A stretch of 64,000 nucleotides of DNA from CAWBFD01 sp963788115. GTDB lineage: Bacteria; Actinomycetota; Thermoleophilia; Solirubrobacterales; 70-9. The stretch is taken from contig CAWBFD010000002.1 in assembly GCA_963788115.1 (NCBI GenBank), forward strand, positions 620,001 to 684,000, read 5' to 3'. A model generated the notes under the pieces. That model was not told the origin of the DNA and did not search any database. It saw only the letters and a program-made list of their open reading frames with translations. Of the stretch, positions 1 to 8,239 are shown piece after piece (the stretch's first letter is position 1; every line of letters begins with the position of its first letter). Position numbers and translations under genes: made by a program.

Positions 1-580
1 CCTCGAGCGCGTCCAACACGTCCTCCTCTGAGACATCGAGCTTGACCGCGATCTGGGCCACCGTCGGCGAGCGGCCGAACTCGTCGCTCAGCCTCTGAAC
101 CGCGTCGCCGACCGCCATCGTGCGCTCCTGCAGGCCTCGGGGCAGATGGAGGTTCCAGACCCGGTCACGGAAGTGCCGGCGAAGCTCGCCGAGGATGGTG
201 GGAACCGCGTAGGCCGTGAACGAGCCGCCGCGCTCGGGATCGAAGCCGTCCAGGGCCTTCACCAGGCCTAGACTGGCGACCTGGATGAGGTCGTCCAGTG
301 GCTCCGTCCCGCCGCGGTAGCGCATCGCAAGCGAGCGGGCGAGCGGCATGAAGCGCTCGATGAGCTGCTCCTTCAGCCCCTCATCCCTCGTCTGCGCGTA
401 GCGGCGCAGGAGCAATGTCTCCTGAGGCCCGGCACCGCTGGCGGTCCCGAGTCCGTTGGGGAGCTTCCCGTTTGCATGAGGCGGCTTGCCGTTGGTGGAC
501 GGGTTGCCGTTGGGCCGCCGTAGCCGCGTCCCGTCGATGGTTGCGACCTTGCGAGGTCTTGAGCGAACATGCGTCTGCAC
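1..580 (-). CDS. RNA polymerase sigma factor, SigB/SigF/SigG family (3' end outside window)
   Basis: This is the N-terminal part of a group 3 sigma factor that would direct RNA polymerase to stress, envelope or developmental promoters. Read from the GTG at 580, about 50 Asn/Gly/Pro-rich residues lead into sigma region 2, with RFMPLARSLAMRY, the DDLIQVASLGLVKALDGFD core-binding stretch and GSFTAYAVPTILGELRRHFRD, which is diagnostic of the SigB/SigF type. Region 3 follows (WNLHLPRGLQER, then SPTVAQIAVKLDVSEEDV) and runs off the left edge, so region 4 is missing. The start is supported by an AAGGAGG four bases upstream. Anti-sigma partners would be expected near such a gene but lie outside the window if present. 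The family is clear; the exact regulon cannot be told. Confidence 0.88.
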   Translation of the reverse strand, partial: MQTHVRSRPRKVATIDGTRLRRPNGNPSTNGKPPHANGKLPNGLGTASGAGPQETLLLRRYAQTRDEGLKEQLIERFMPLARSLAMRYRGGTEPLDDLIQVASLGLVKALDGFDPERGGSFTAYAVPTILGELRRHFRDRVWNLHLPRGLQERTMAVGDAVQRLSDEFGRSPTVAQIAVKLDVSEEDVLDALE

Positions 581-712
581 GGTTCCTCCTTCCGATGATG
601 GAAACGGAAGCGACGAACCGATCGCAGGTCAGTGCCCGCAGCGGCTTGATCGCACACTCAGAAGTCGCGTGAGCCCTAAAGGCCGCACGACCTGCCTAAC
701 ACGGTATCCGTT

Positions 713-747
713 CGGCCGCGCTCTAAACGTCCGGCCGCGCTCTAAAC
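713..747. repeat. 16-bp tandem direct repeat
   Basis: CGGCCGCGCTCTAAAC occurs twice with a 19-bp period. The right copy overlaps the stop codon of the DUF2294 gene. The position is accurate to about one base. It lies in the 160-bp gap between two minus-strand genes; a role as operator or terminator is not evident. Confidence 0.6.
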
Positions 748-1128
748 CACCGATTCGGGGGCCTGGGCCTCGAGCGGCTCGAGCACGAAGGCCTCGATCG
801 CGACGTCCTCGTCGACGTTGTGGTCGGAGAGGAAGGCGACCACCTTCCGCCCGGTGAGTCTCTCGATGATCTCGTTGGCCTCATCGCCGAACTTCCCCTG
901 GAACACGCGCCGCACGCCCCGCACCAGGTCCTCCTCCCCCTCCTCGGCGAGCGTCTTCTCGGCCTTGATCATGGTGTCCTGGAGCACGACCACGATGAGG
1001 CCGTCAAGGATGAAAGCGCGTGCGTGCGTGGGGCCGCGGCCGACGTACTCCTTGAATAGCGCGACCATCGCGCGCGCCACGTCCCGGCTGAGGTTGGTCT
1101 CCGTGGCCGTCGCCGGACTCGCCTCCAT
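742..1128 (-). CDS. DUF2294 / MpsC-like protein
   Basis: A 128-residue soluble protein. The pattern LSRDVARAMVALFKEYVGRGPT, followed by a short hydrophobic strand ILDGLIVVVLQD and then a C-terminal VVAFLSDHNVDEDVAIEAFVLE, matches the DUF2294 family as I remember it. That family is named MpsC after a Staphylococcus protein linked to a sodium-dependent membrane-potential system, but most actinobacterial members are single genes with unknown role. No partner mpsA or mpsB gene is seen here. The ATG at 1128 is the natural start and the full family length is present. Confidence 0.8.
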   Translation of the reverse strand: MEASPATATETNLSRDVARAMVALFKEYVGRGPTHARAFILDGLIVVVLQDTMIKAEKTLAEEGEEDLVRGVRRVFQGKFGDEANEIIERLTGRKVVAFLSDHNVDEDVAIEAFVLEPLEAQAPESVV

Positions 1129-1208
1129 GCAACGGAAGTTACTCCATTTCGCATGGCGGCAACAGGGGCATCCCGCGTATACACGCGGAAGCGGAGAGGA
1201 CGACCCGC

Positions 1209-1982
1209 TTAGGAGCCGTCCTCCCAGGCCCGAGTCAAGCGACCGACGCGTCGACCGATCGACTCAAGCTCCGCGCCAGGCCATCGGCGAGGGGCGATGC
1301 GCTCAGCGGTTCGCCGGGGCGAGCTCCTCGGCCTCGATGGGCGCCGCTCTCGTCGGCAGCCGCGCTTCGCCGCCTCGGCCTGGATCAGCTGCCGGTTCAC
1401 GTGGTCCCAGTCGATGTTCTCGAAGAACGCGTCCACGTACTGCTTGCGCCCGTCAGGGGTCGCGCCGAAGTCGCGGACGTAGGCGTGCTCGTAGACGTCC
1501 AGGGCGAGCACCGGGACCATGCTGTGGACGGCCCACAGGTTCTGCGTGTCCAGGATGTAGTTGAACAGCGAGCCGTCGTTCAGGTCGTAGCCGACCATGG
1601 CCCAGCCGCGAGCCGAGCTCGCCGCCTTCCTCACCGAGTCGAACCACTTGCCCAAGCCGTTGAACTCCTCCTCGGCGAGCTCGGCGAAGCGGCCGTTGGG
1701 CTCGCCGCCCTCGCCGCCGAGGTGGCCGAAGTAGAGATCGTGGTTCTTGTATCCGAGCAGGGCGAAGGTGTAGTCGACCGACACCGCTCGTAGCTCCGAA
1801 TAGACCTGATTTCCCTCGATCTTCGAGTAGTCGAGCTCGTTCAGGATCTTCCGGCACTCGTTCGCCTTCTTCGCATACCCCTCGTACAGCTTGTAGTGGT
1901 CCTCCATGGTCTGCTTGGAGATCCCTTGCAGTTCCTTCTCGAACGCCGGGAACTGGCGGGGCTTGAGCTCGTCCCAGGGCAT
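1209..1982 (-). CDS. Fe/Mn superoxide dismutase (C-terminus probably frameshifted)
   Basis: Dismutates superoxide in the cytoplasm. Metal ligands of the Fe/Mn family are visible: His29 in MEDHYKLY, His81 in NHDLYFGHLGG, Asp162 and His166 in LDVYEHAY. The usual Trp of the DxWEHAY motif is Tyr here. The ATG at 1982 has an AAAGGAG just upstream. The core ends normally near residue 206, but the frame then continues for about 50 Arg/Pro/Ser-rich residues with atypical codon use. One base inserted near 1362-1366 would give a typical short tail (RLPTRAAPIEAEELAPANR) ending at 1303. I therefore suspect a single-base deletion, in the cell or in the assembly. The catalytic core is intact either way. 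Confidence 0.85.
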   Translation of the reverse strand: MPWDELKPRQFPAFEKELQGISKQTMEDHYKLYEGYAKKANECRKILNELDYSKIEGNQVYSELRAVSVDYTFALLGYKNHDLYFGHLGGEGGEPNGRFAELAEEEFNGLGKWFDSVRKAASSARGWAMVGYDLNDGSLFNYILDTQNLWAVHSMVPVLALDVYEHAYVRDFGATPDGRKQYVDAFFENIDWDHVNRQLIQAEAAKRGCRRERRPSRPRSSPRRTAERIAPRRWPGAELESIGRRVGRLTRAWEDGS

Positions 1983-2159
1983 GTGTGGCTCCTTTCGTCG
2001 ATATCCGCTTTCAGTCCCCGACTGTCCGATCCCCGCCCTGGGAAACATCGGATCGCGCACGACGTTTGCGAAGGCCTCGTCCGGGTTAGCATCCGCATGG
2101 CGGATCCGATACCGGGTAGTGGGATCCGGCTGGAACGCTCGAGGAGAGGAGCCAATTAA

Positions 2160-2528
2160 GTGAGCACGATCGCAATCATCGCCATCATCGTCGGCGTGAT
2201 CATCGTCCTGGCGCTGATCTGGGCAGCGGTGTCCGGTCGCGAGAAGCGGACCGAGCAACGCCGGGCGAAGGCGCGAGACCTTGACCAAAGGGCCGGCGAG
2301 CGCCGAGCCAGGGGCGAGCGTCAGCACGCCGAGGCGGCCGAGCAGGAGGCCCGCGCCCGCCGGGACTCGATCGAGGCCGAGGAGCGGCGGCGGGATGCCG
2401 ACCGCGAGCTCGACACCGCACGCAGGGAATCGGAGCAGGCCGGCAAGCTCGACCCCGATCGCGAGCGCCGACGGGAACCCGATCGCGAGCGCCGCCAGGA
2501 CCCCGATCGCGAGCGCCGTTCGAGCTAG
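2160..2528 (+). CDS. Small membrane-anchored protein with charged coiled coil and C-terminal repeats
   Basis: A 122-residue protein of unknown function. One N-terminal transmembrane helix (residues about 3-24, IAIIAIIVGVIIVLALIWAA) is followed by a long Arg/Glu/Ala-rich stretch (residues 27-100) that should form a helical coiled coil in the cytoplasm. The C-terminus consists of three copies of an eight-residue unit PDRERRxx, encoded by a 24-bp tandem repeat. Start is the GTG at 2160, preceded by a GAGGAGAGGAG ribosome binding site. Similar short membrane proteins occur in many actinobacteria without assigned role. The minus-strand ORF across it is a shadow. Confidence 0.7.
   Translation: MSTIAIIAIIVGVIIVLALIWAAVSGREKRTEQRRAKARDLDQRAGERRARGERQHAEAAEQEARARRDSIEAEERRRDADRELDTARRESEQAGKLDPDRERRREPDRERRQDPDRERRSS
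2454..2518 (+). repeat. Three-copy 24-bp tandem repeat
   Basis: The 17-mer CCCGATCGCGAGCGCCG occurs at 2454, 2478 and 2502, exactly 24 bp apart, so the repeat keeps the reading frame and encodes PDRERR units. Each copy contains the palindrome CGATCG. Confidence 0.9.
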
Positions 2529-2582
2529 CACGGCTGCCGCGCTCGCCGGGGGCCAGCCGTCGCGAGCCGGCTACCCGATCCC

Positions 2583-3323
2583 ATGGCGCCGGCGACCACC
2601 AAGGCGGTGCACGTCGGCTGCTCGGGCTGGGTCTATCGGGACTGGCGCGGGCTCCTCTATCCCGAGGATCTGCCGCAGCGCCGCTGGCTCGAGCGCTACG
2701 CGGAGGAGTTCGAGACCGTCGAGCTGAACAACACCTTCTACCGCTTGCCCACGCTCGCGGCCGCTTCGAGGTGGGCGGAGGAGACCCCTCGCCGCTTCCG
2801 TTTCACGGTCAAGGCCAGCCGCTACCTCACGCACATCAAACGGCTCGCGGATGTGGGCAGAGGGGCTGAGCGCTTCTTCGAGCGAGTCGAGCCGTTGGCG
2901 AATGCGGGCAAGCTCGGCCCGGTCCTGTGGCAGCTTCCGGAGAGCTTCCACCGTGACGACGAGCGGCTCGCGTCCGCGCTCGAGGCGCTGCCTCGCGGCC
3001 GGCACGCCTTCGAGTTCCGCCACCCGAGCTGGTTCTGCGAGGAGGTCTACGCCCGGCTTCGCCGGCGCCGGGCGGCCCTGGTGATCGGCGACCACCCCGA
3101 GCGCCCCTTCCAGACACACGAGCTGACCACGAGCTGGACCCTGATCCGGTTCCACTACGGACGGCGAGGACGCGACGGCAACTACTCCGAGCGCGAGCTG
3201 GAGGAGTGGGCGCGGCGGATCGCCCAGTGGCGCCGGCGGGTCGAGGTCTACGCGTACTTCAACAACGACTGGCGCGGGTGCGCGGTGCGCAACGCGGGGC
3301 GGCTCCGCGACGCGCTCGCCTGA
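2583..3323 (+). CDS. DUF72 (YecE-like) protein
   Basis: A 246-residue TIM-barrel protein of the DUF72 family, whose biochemical role is unknown. Recognisable signatures are VGCSGWVYRDWRGLLYP at the N-terminus, FETVELNNTFYRLP, FRFTVKASRYLTHIKRL, LGPVLWQLPESF, HAFEFRHPSWF and the C-terminal YAYFNNDWRGCAVRNA. Length is normal for the family. The ATG at 2583 is immediately before the conserved N-terminus. The small membrane-protein gene lies upstream; no operon link is implied. Confidence 0.92.
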   Translation: MAPATTKAVHVGCSGWVYRDWRGLLYPEDLPQRRWLERYAEEFETVELNNTFYRLPTLAAASRWAEETPRRFRFTVKASRYLTHIKRLADVGRGAERFFERVEPLANAGKLGPVLWQLPESFHRDDERLASALEALPRGRHAFEFRHPSWFCEEVYARLRRRRAALVIGDHPERPFQTHELTTSWTLIRFHYGRRGRDGNYSERELEEWARRIAQWRRRVEVYAYFNNDWRGCAVRNAGRLRDALA

Positions 3324-3329
3324 GACGCC

Positions 3330-3974
3330 CTAGGGCTCGAGATCGCGGCCGATCCTGGGCAGGTGCGCGCCGAGCGAGACGAAGGCCGGGTGCGGCAGCA
3401 GCGGCTCGACGGAGGCATCGGTGCCCTCGGGACCCTCCGAGCGGATTCGCTCGACGAGCTCGTTCGCATCCTCCTCGCTCGGCGCCTCCACCAGCAGATG
3501 CTTCCATCGGCGGCGCACATGGAGCCCCTCGTCGCGCAGCTGCCCAGCCAGCTCGAACGCCTGGCGCAGCGAGGGCAGGTTCACGCGAACCTCCCAGTCG
3601 TGCTCGCCCGAGGTCTCCTCGGCCTCGCGGTGGCGCTCCTGCTCGGCGGATCGCTCCTCGTCCGTGCGTGGGAGCGGGACCGCGGCGTCCTTCCACGCCT
3701 CCTCGTCCGGGTGCCAGCGGGTGAGGGACACCTCGCCCTCGAGGTCCTCAGCCTCGAGCAGTTCCCGGACGACCTTCTCGGCCTCCCGGGCCGCCGCCTC
3801 CGAGGCCGCGTAGAGGAACATGTTGCGCCCGTCGCGGGTGACGATCACACGCTCGCCAAGCCGCTTGCGAGCAGTGTCGTCGAGATCGACGGCGCGCAGC
3901 CGCTCGCCGAGGGTCGGCCCGTGGCCCTCCTCGCCGAGCTCGACCTCTACTCGCCACTCGTCGGTGTCCGGCAT
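3330..3974 (-). CDS. Hypothetical protein with two related halves
   Basis: A 214-residue acidic soluble protein that I do not recognise. It seems to contain two ferredoxin-like halves of similar layout: WRVEVELGEEG with RVIVTRDGRNMFLYAASEAAAREAEKVV (residues 7-70), and WEVRVNLPSLRQAFELAGQL with HVRRRWKHLLVEAPSEEDANELVERI (residues 126-178). Each has a strand, a helix and a strand ending in an acidic helix. A charged linker joins them. No signal peptide or membrane segment is seen. It converges with the DUF72 gene with only six bases between stop codons. Confidence 0.6.
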   Translation of the reverse strand: MPDTDEWRVEVELGEEGHGPTLGERLRAVDLDDTARKRLGERVIVTRDGRNMFLYAASEAAAREAEKVVRELLEAEDLEGEVSLTRWHPDEEAWKDAAVPLPRTDEERSAEQERHREAEETSGEHDWEVRVNLPSLRQAFELAGQLRDEGLHVRRRWKHLLVEAPSEEDANELVERIRSEGPEGTDASVEPLLPHPAFVSLGAHLPRIGRDLEP

Positions 3975-4018
3975 GACGCGCAGTCTGCCACGCCCCGATG
4001 CCGTGGGGTAGCGCGGCG

Positions 4019-4363
4019 TCAGCTCTTCTTCGCGTCGACGGCCCGCTGGAGCTGGCGCTTGTTCATGCGCGAGCGGCCCTCGATGTTGAGCTGCTTGGCC
4101 TCGTTGTAGAGCTGATCACGGGTGCGGCCCCGCGGGCCGGATCTGCCAGAGCGCTGGCCGCCACGGCGACCGGATGACATGTCACGGGTCGAGGTCCGCG
4201 AGCGCTGGCGAGACTCGCCCGAGCGGGCGCGTTCCTTCTGCACCGTGCGCGCCGCGATCTCCTCGGCACGCCGCTCCGAGCGACCCTGCCGCTTCTGGCT
4301 TCGCTTGATCTTCTCGTACTGACGGGCACGCTTCGTGCCCTTCTTGATGCCGCGAGGTGGCAT
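4019..4363 (-). CDS. Small basic protein with C-terminal Rho_N/SAP-like motif
   Basis: A 114-residue very basic protein. Residues 1-75 are Arg/Lys/Ser/Gln-rich (starting MPPRGIKKGTKRARQYEKIK). The last 34 residues (TRDQLYNEAKQLNIEGRSRM, then NKRQLQRAVDAKK) look like the helix-extended-loop-helix of Rho N-terminal or SAP domains, which bind nucleic acids. Such proteins are often labelled plasmid stabilisation protein without direct evidence. ATG at 4363 has GAGGAGG upstream; longer frames upstream are not supported. A nucleoid or RNA-binding role is inference from charge and the SAP-like end. Confidence 0.7.
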   Translation of the reverse strand: MPPRGIKKGTKRARQYEKIKRSQKRQGRSERRAEEIAARTVQKERARSGESRQRSRTSTRDMSSGRRGGQRSGRSGPRGRTRDQLYNEAKQLNIEGRSRMNKRQLQRAVDAKKS

Positions 4364-4419
4364 TTTCGACCTCCTCTCGTCTACTCGGTTCGCCACTACC
4401 CCGGGGCAGGCGTTGAAAA

Positions 4420-4433
4420 CCGTGGATCCACGG
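4420..4433. promoter_or_regulatory. Perfect 14-bp palindrome upstream of aldehyde dehydrogenase
   Basis: CCGTGGATCCACGG reads the same on both strands and sits 34 bp before the GTG start at 4468, in the 104-bp divergent gap. It could be an operator. No regulator gene lies alongside. Confidence 0.4.
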
Positions 4434-4467
4434 CCATCGTGCTCGGCCGGATAGCATCGGCAGACTC

Positions 4468-5979
4468 GTGGACGCGCCGGAGACACGCATGCTGGTCGGC
4501 GGCGAGCAGGTCGCGGGCGCGGGCGATTCGCTCGAGGTCGAGAACCCCTACACCGAGGAGACCGTGGCCGCCGTCGCTCTGCCCTCCCCCGAGCAGATCG
4601 ACGCTGCGGTGGTGGCCGCCGAGGAGGCCCAGCGCGGCTGGGAGCGGACACCCGCGGTCGAGCGCGGCGAGCTGCTGCATGAGGTGGCGGGGCGCCTGCG
4701 GTCCCGGACCGACGAGCTCGCCGAGCTGATGACACTCGAGGGCGGCAAGCCGCTGATCGAGAACTCGGACGAGGTCAGCTGGACAGCGGCCGCGTTCGAC
4801 TACTACGCGGAGATCGGGCGCGACTCCGCCGGTCGCGTGATCCCTTCGATCGAGGAGACACAGCTGTCGCTGGTGGTGAAGGAGCCGGTGGGCCCGGTGG
4901 CCTGCATCGTCCCCTGGAACTATCCCCTGCTGCTACTGGCCTGGAAGCTGGCGCCGGCGCTTGCCGCCGGGAACGCAACGGTGTGCAAGCCGTCCGAGCT
5001 GACGCCGCTCTCCACTCTGGCGCTGGCGCCTTGCTTCGACCACCTTCCTCCCGGCGTCGTCAACGTGCTCGCCGGCGGGGGCGAGGTCGGCGCGTCGATC
5101 GTGGGTGACGAGCGGATCGCATGCGTCGCCTTCACCGGGTCGGTCGAAACGGGGAAGCTGATCGCCGCGAAGTGCGCCGAGCGGGTCGCCCGGATCAACC
5201 TCGAGATGGGCGGGAAGGACCCGTTCATCGTCTGCGCGGACGTCGCCGACCGGGTCGATGTCGCGGCCCGTGGCGGGGCATGGGCGGCATTCCTCAACGC
5301 GGGCCAGGTCTGCACGTCGGCGGAGCGGTTTTACGTCCTGGATGACGTCTACGACGACTATCTGTCGGCGTTCGTCGAGCACACCAGCGGGTTGATGGTC
5401 GGCGACCCGATGCGGTCCGAGACCGATATCGGGCCGATGGTCTCAGCGGCCCAGCGCCAAAAGGTCCTCGACCAGGTGGACGCGGCGGTTGCGGCCGGCG
5501 CCGAGCTCGTCGTTGGCGGCGACGACGCCGGCCAGTCGCGGGGCCACTTCCTGGCGCCCGCGGTCGTCACCGGGGCCCCAGCGGAGACCGATCTCCTTCG
5601 CGAGGAGACCTTCGGGCCGGTGGCGCCGATCGTCCGCGTGCGCTCGCTCGACGAGGCGATCGAGCTGGCGAACTCAACCCGCTTCGGCCTCGGGGCGAAC
5701 ATCTACACCGCCGACCTCAAGACCATGGTGCGCTGCATGCGCGAGATCAAGGCGGGCACGGTCTGGTTCAACGACCCGCTCACCGACAACGACGCCGGCC
5801 CCTTCGGCGGCTTCAAGCAGTCCGGGCTGGGCCGAGAGCTCGGGCGCGAGGGACTCGAGGCGTTTCAGGAGACCAAGCACGTCCACATCGAGACCGAGAT
5901 CGCGCCGAAGGAGTGGTGGTACCCGTACTCCGCGCAGGCGGGAGGCGCCGAGCGCCCGCGGGAAGGGGCGGGCGCATGA
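4468..5979 (+). CDS. NAD(P)-dependent aldehyde dehydrogenase
   Basis: Oxidises an aldehyde to the carboxylic acid. All ALDH superfamily landmarks are present: VPWNYPLLLLAWKLAPALAA (residues 149-167), the cofactor-binding FTGSVETGK (222-230), catalytic Glu246 in LEMGGKDPF, catalytic Cys282 in NAGQVCTSAERF, and EETFGPVAP near residue 390. The length of 503 residues is usual. Resemblance is closest to betaine- or aminobutyraldehyde-type enzymes, but substrate cannot be read from the sequence. Start is GTG at 4468; a TAGCAT -10-like box lies ten bases before it. A gamma-glutamylputrescine-oxidase-like gene occurs 6 kb away but is not in the same operon. Confidence 0.93.
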   Translation: MDAPETRMLVGGEQVAGAGDSLEVENPYTEETVAAVALPSPEQIDAAVVAAEEAQRGWERTPAVERGELLHEVAGRLRSRTDELAELMTLEGGKPLIENSDEVSWTAAAFDYYAEIGRDSAGRVIPSIEETQLSLVVKEPVGPVACIVPWNYPLLLLAWKLAPALAAGNATVCKPSELTPLSTLALAPCFDHLPPGVVNVLAGGGEVGASIVGDERIACVAFTGSVETGKLIAAKCAERVARINLEMGGKDPFIVCADVADRVDVAARGGAWAAFLNAGQVCTSAERFYVLDDVYDDYLSAFVEHTSGLMVGDPMRSETDIGPMVSAAQRQKVLDQVDAAVAAGAELVVGGDDAGQSRGHFLAPAVVTGAPAETDLLREETFGPVAPIVRVRSLDEAIELANSTRFGLGANIYTADLKTMVRCMREIKAGTVWFNDPLTDNDAGPFGGFKQSGLGRELGREGLEAFQETKHVHIETEIAPKEWWYPYSAQAGGAERPREGAGA

Positions 5980-6003
5980 GCACCCCTCCGCGGCCTCTCC
6001 CTC

Positions 6004-6050
6004 GCGGTTGTCGGGTTAGTGACCTCATGGGTATCGAATCCGACAACCGC
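6004..6050. terminator. Stem-loop between ALDH and esterase genes
   Basis: Two 14-base arms (GCGGTTGTCGGGTT at 6004-6017 and AATCCGACAACCGC at 6037-6050) pair with one G-U wobble around a 19-base loop. There is no U tract, so intrinsic termination is uncertain; it may simply be a palindromic spacer just after the ALDH stop. Confidence 0.45.
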
Positions 6051-6061
6051 TGGGTTGGGGG

Positions 6062-7123
6062 TTGCGGGTGAGTCTCCGAGAGGCCGACGGGCCCGCCGGG
6101 GCGCCTTGGGAGCGCCCCATGGCGGGGACGCTCGACCGCCTCACGGTGGAGTCCGAGCTGCTCGCCGCCAACCCTCTCGGTGATCCATCGCGGCGGCCGC
6201 TCTACGTCTACCGGCCGCCCGGAGTGGAGCTCGACCACCCGCGGCCGCTGCCGGGCGTCTACGTGATCCAGGGCTACACCGGCCAGCTCGATTCCTGGTT
6301 CCGCCGCGAGCCCTTCGAGCCCACCATGTTCGAGCGGGTCGACGCGATGTTCGCGGCCGGCGAGTGTCCTGACGCGATTGTCGTGTTCGTCGACTGCTGG
6401 ACCTCCTACGGCGGCTCCCAGTTCCTCAACTCGTCCGCCACCGGGCGCTACCAGGACTATCTCTGCGACGAGGTGGTCGCGTTCGTCGACGAGCGCTACC
6501 CCACGGCCGCCGACCGAGACCACCGCGGGATCACCGGGAAGTCCTCGGGCGGATACGGGGCGATGGTGGTGCCGATGATGCGCCCGGACGTCTTCGGGGC
6601 GCTCGCCTCCCATGCGGGAGACGCCCTGTTCGAGGTCTGCTATGCGGCCACGTTCCGCCAGTCGGCACGCAAGCTGCGCGACGAGTTCGACGGCTCCTAC
6701 GAGGTCCTGTTCGAGCAGCTCGCGGAGGCCGAGCGCTTCGACTACGAGCGCTTCAAGCCGCTCGAGGACTACGGCTATGCCGCCTGTTACTCGCCCGACC
6801 CCGACAACCCTGGCAAGGCCCTCCTGCCGTTCGAGATCGAGACCGGCCGCCTCATCGACGACGTCTGGGACCTCTGGCTCGAGCTCGACCCGGTGCGGAT
6901 GGCGCCCCACCGCGGGGACGAGCTGCGCTCGATGCGCCGCATCTACCTCGACGCCGGCAAGCAGGACGAGTACTTCCTGGACCTCGGGGCCCGGGCGTTC
7001 TCGCGCGAGCTCGAGCGGCTCGGGGTCGATCACACCCTCGAGCTGTTCGAGGGCAAGCACGGGGGGCTCACCTACCGTTATCCCCGCGCGATCCGGGAGC
7101 TGGTGCTGGCGCTCGTCGACTGA
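6062..7123 (+). CDS. Alpha/beta-hydrolase, esterase D/mycolyltransferase-like
   Basis: A hydrolase of the putative esterase family related to esterase D, enterochelin esterase and antigen 85. Evidence is the nucleophile elbow GKSSGGYGA (Ser161 from the first possible start), an oxyanion-type GYTGQLDSWF near residue 75, and a catalytic His in the late GKHGGLTYRYP. No signal peptide is seen, so it is probably cytoplasmic. Substrate is unknown. The frame is open from a TTG at 6062 and a GTG at 6068; the ATG at 6119 (MAGTLDRLTVES) lies near the start of the conserved region and may be the true start. The gene follows the ALDH stop after a stem-loop. Confidence 0.8.
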   Translation: MRVSLREADGPAGAPWERPMAGTLDRLTVESELLAANPLGDPSRRPLYVYRPPGVELDHPRPLPGVYVIQGYTGQLDSWFRREPFEPTMFERVDAMFAAGECPDAIVVFVDCWTSYGGSQFLNSSATGRYQDYLCDEVVAFVDERYPTAADRDHRGITGKSSGGYGAMVVPMMRPDVFGALASHAGDALFEVCYAATFRQSARKLRDEFDGSYEVLFEQLAEAERFDYERFKPLEDYGYAACYSPDPDNPGKALLPFEIETGRLIDDVWDLWLELDPVRMAPHRGDELRSMRRIYLDAGKQDEYFLDLGARAFSRELERLGVDHTLELFEGKHGGLTYRYPRAIRELVLALVD

Positions 7124-7136
7124 CTCCGGAATGCCC

Positions 7137-8192
7137 TCAGTGGGGAAGCGGTAGCGCCTGGGCCTGGGGTCCCGGCGTACCGGCGTCCGCGAATGAGGCC
7201 GCCCTCACCCCGAGCAGCCGCACCGGCCGCGGCGGATCGTACGCCCGGATCAGTGCGCGGGCGGCGCCGGCGATCGTCGCCGGGTCGTCGGTGGCCTCGG
7301 CCAGGGTTCGGGCCCGGGTCACGGTGGTGAAGTCGTCGAGGCGGACCTTGATCGAGACCGTGCGCCCGCGGAGGCCGCGTGCGTGGAGCGAGCGGGCGAG
7401 CTCGGTCGCCTGCCCGTCGAGCACGTGCTCCATCGCCTCCAGACCCGAGAGGTCGCGATCGAAGGTGGCCTCGACCGAGCGCGACTTGGCCTCTCGCTCC
7501 GCGACCTCGGAGTGGTCACGGAAGTGCGCCCGGTCGTGCAGGTAGCGGCCCTGACGCTCCCCGAAGCTATCCCGCAGACGCTCGAGCGGAAGCCGTTGCA
7601 GCTCGCCAATCGACGAGATGCCCAGGCTCTGCAGCCGCCCGGCGGTCTTCGGGCCGATCCCGGGGATCAGCGTTGGCGGGTCCGCGGCGAAGCGCTCGGC
7701 CGCCTGCTCGCGGGTGAGGACGACGAATCCGCGCGGCTTCTCGGCCTCCGATGCGACCTTGGCGACGAGCTTGTTCGGCCCGATCCCGACCGAGGCGTCC
7801 AGCTCAAGCTCAGTCTTGATCCGGCGCACGAGCCGGCTCATCTCGTCGACCGGATAGGTGAGGCCCGAGAGGTCGAGATAGACCTCGTCGAGCGACACCG
7901 CCTCGGTGGGCGCGCCGAGGTCACCCACGAGCGCCATCACCTCGCGGGACTTGGCCCGGTAGTGGGCGAAGTCCGGCGGCAGGAAGATGCCGTCCGGGCA
8001 CAGACGCCGCGCCCGCGCGGCCGGCACGGCCGAGCCGACCCCGAAGCCCCGCGCTTCGTAGGAGGCCGTTGTGACCACGGCACGCGGGCCGGAGCCGGCG
8101 ACGATCACCGGCTTGCCACGGAGCTCGGGACGGCGCAGCAGCTCAACCGCGACGTAAAACGCGTCCATGTCGAGAAGCGCGATCACCCGCAT
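7137..8192 (-). CDS. dinB: DNA polymerase IV (Y family)
   Basis: Error-prone translesion polymerase. The Y-family signature is complete: LLDMDAFYVAVE at the N-terminus with the first metal Asp, VSLDEVYLDLSGL near residue 100 with the catalytic Asp-Glu, SVGIGPNKLVAKVASEAEKP, the helix-hairpin-helix IPGIGPKTAGRLQSLG, and a little-finger domain with TVSIKVRLDDFTTVTRART. Length of 351 is normal. No beta-clamp motif is obvious at the C-terminus. The annotated ATG is at 8192, but TAGCAT followed eight bases later by an in-frame GTG at 8186 suggests a leaderless start two codons downstream. The gene is divergent from cydAB. Confidence 0.95.
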   Translation of the reverse strand: MRVIALLDMDAFYVAVELLRRPELRGKPVIVAGSGPRAVVTTASYEARGFGVGSAVPAARARRLCPDGIFLPPDFAHYRAKSREVMALVGDLGAPTEAVSLDEVYLDLSGLTYPVDEMSRLVRRIKTELELDASVGIGPNKLVAKVASEAEKPRGFVVLTREQAAERFAADPPTLIPGIGPKTAGRLQSLGISSIGELQRLPLERLRDSFGERQGRYLHDRAHFRDHSEVAEREAKSRSVEATFDRDLSGLEAMEHVLDGQATELARSLHARGLRGRTVSIKVRLDDFTTVTRARTLAEATDDPATIAGAARALIRAYDPPRPVRLLGVRAASFADAGTPGPQAQALPLPH

Positions 8193-8239
8193 CGATGCTA
8201 CGCGCCGCCCCGGCGGCCGCGATACTAGCGGCGCGGATC

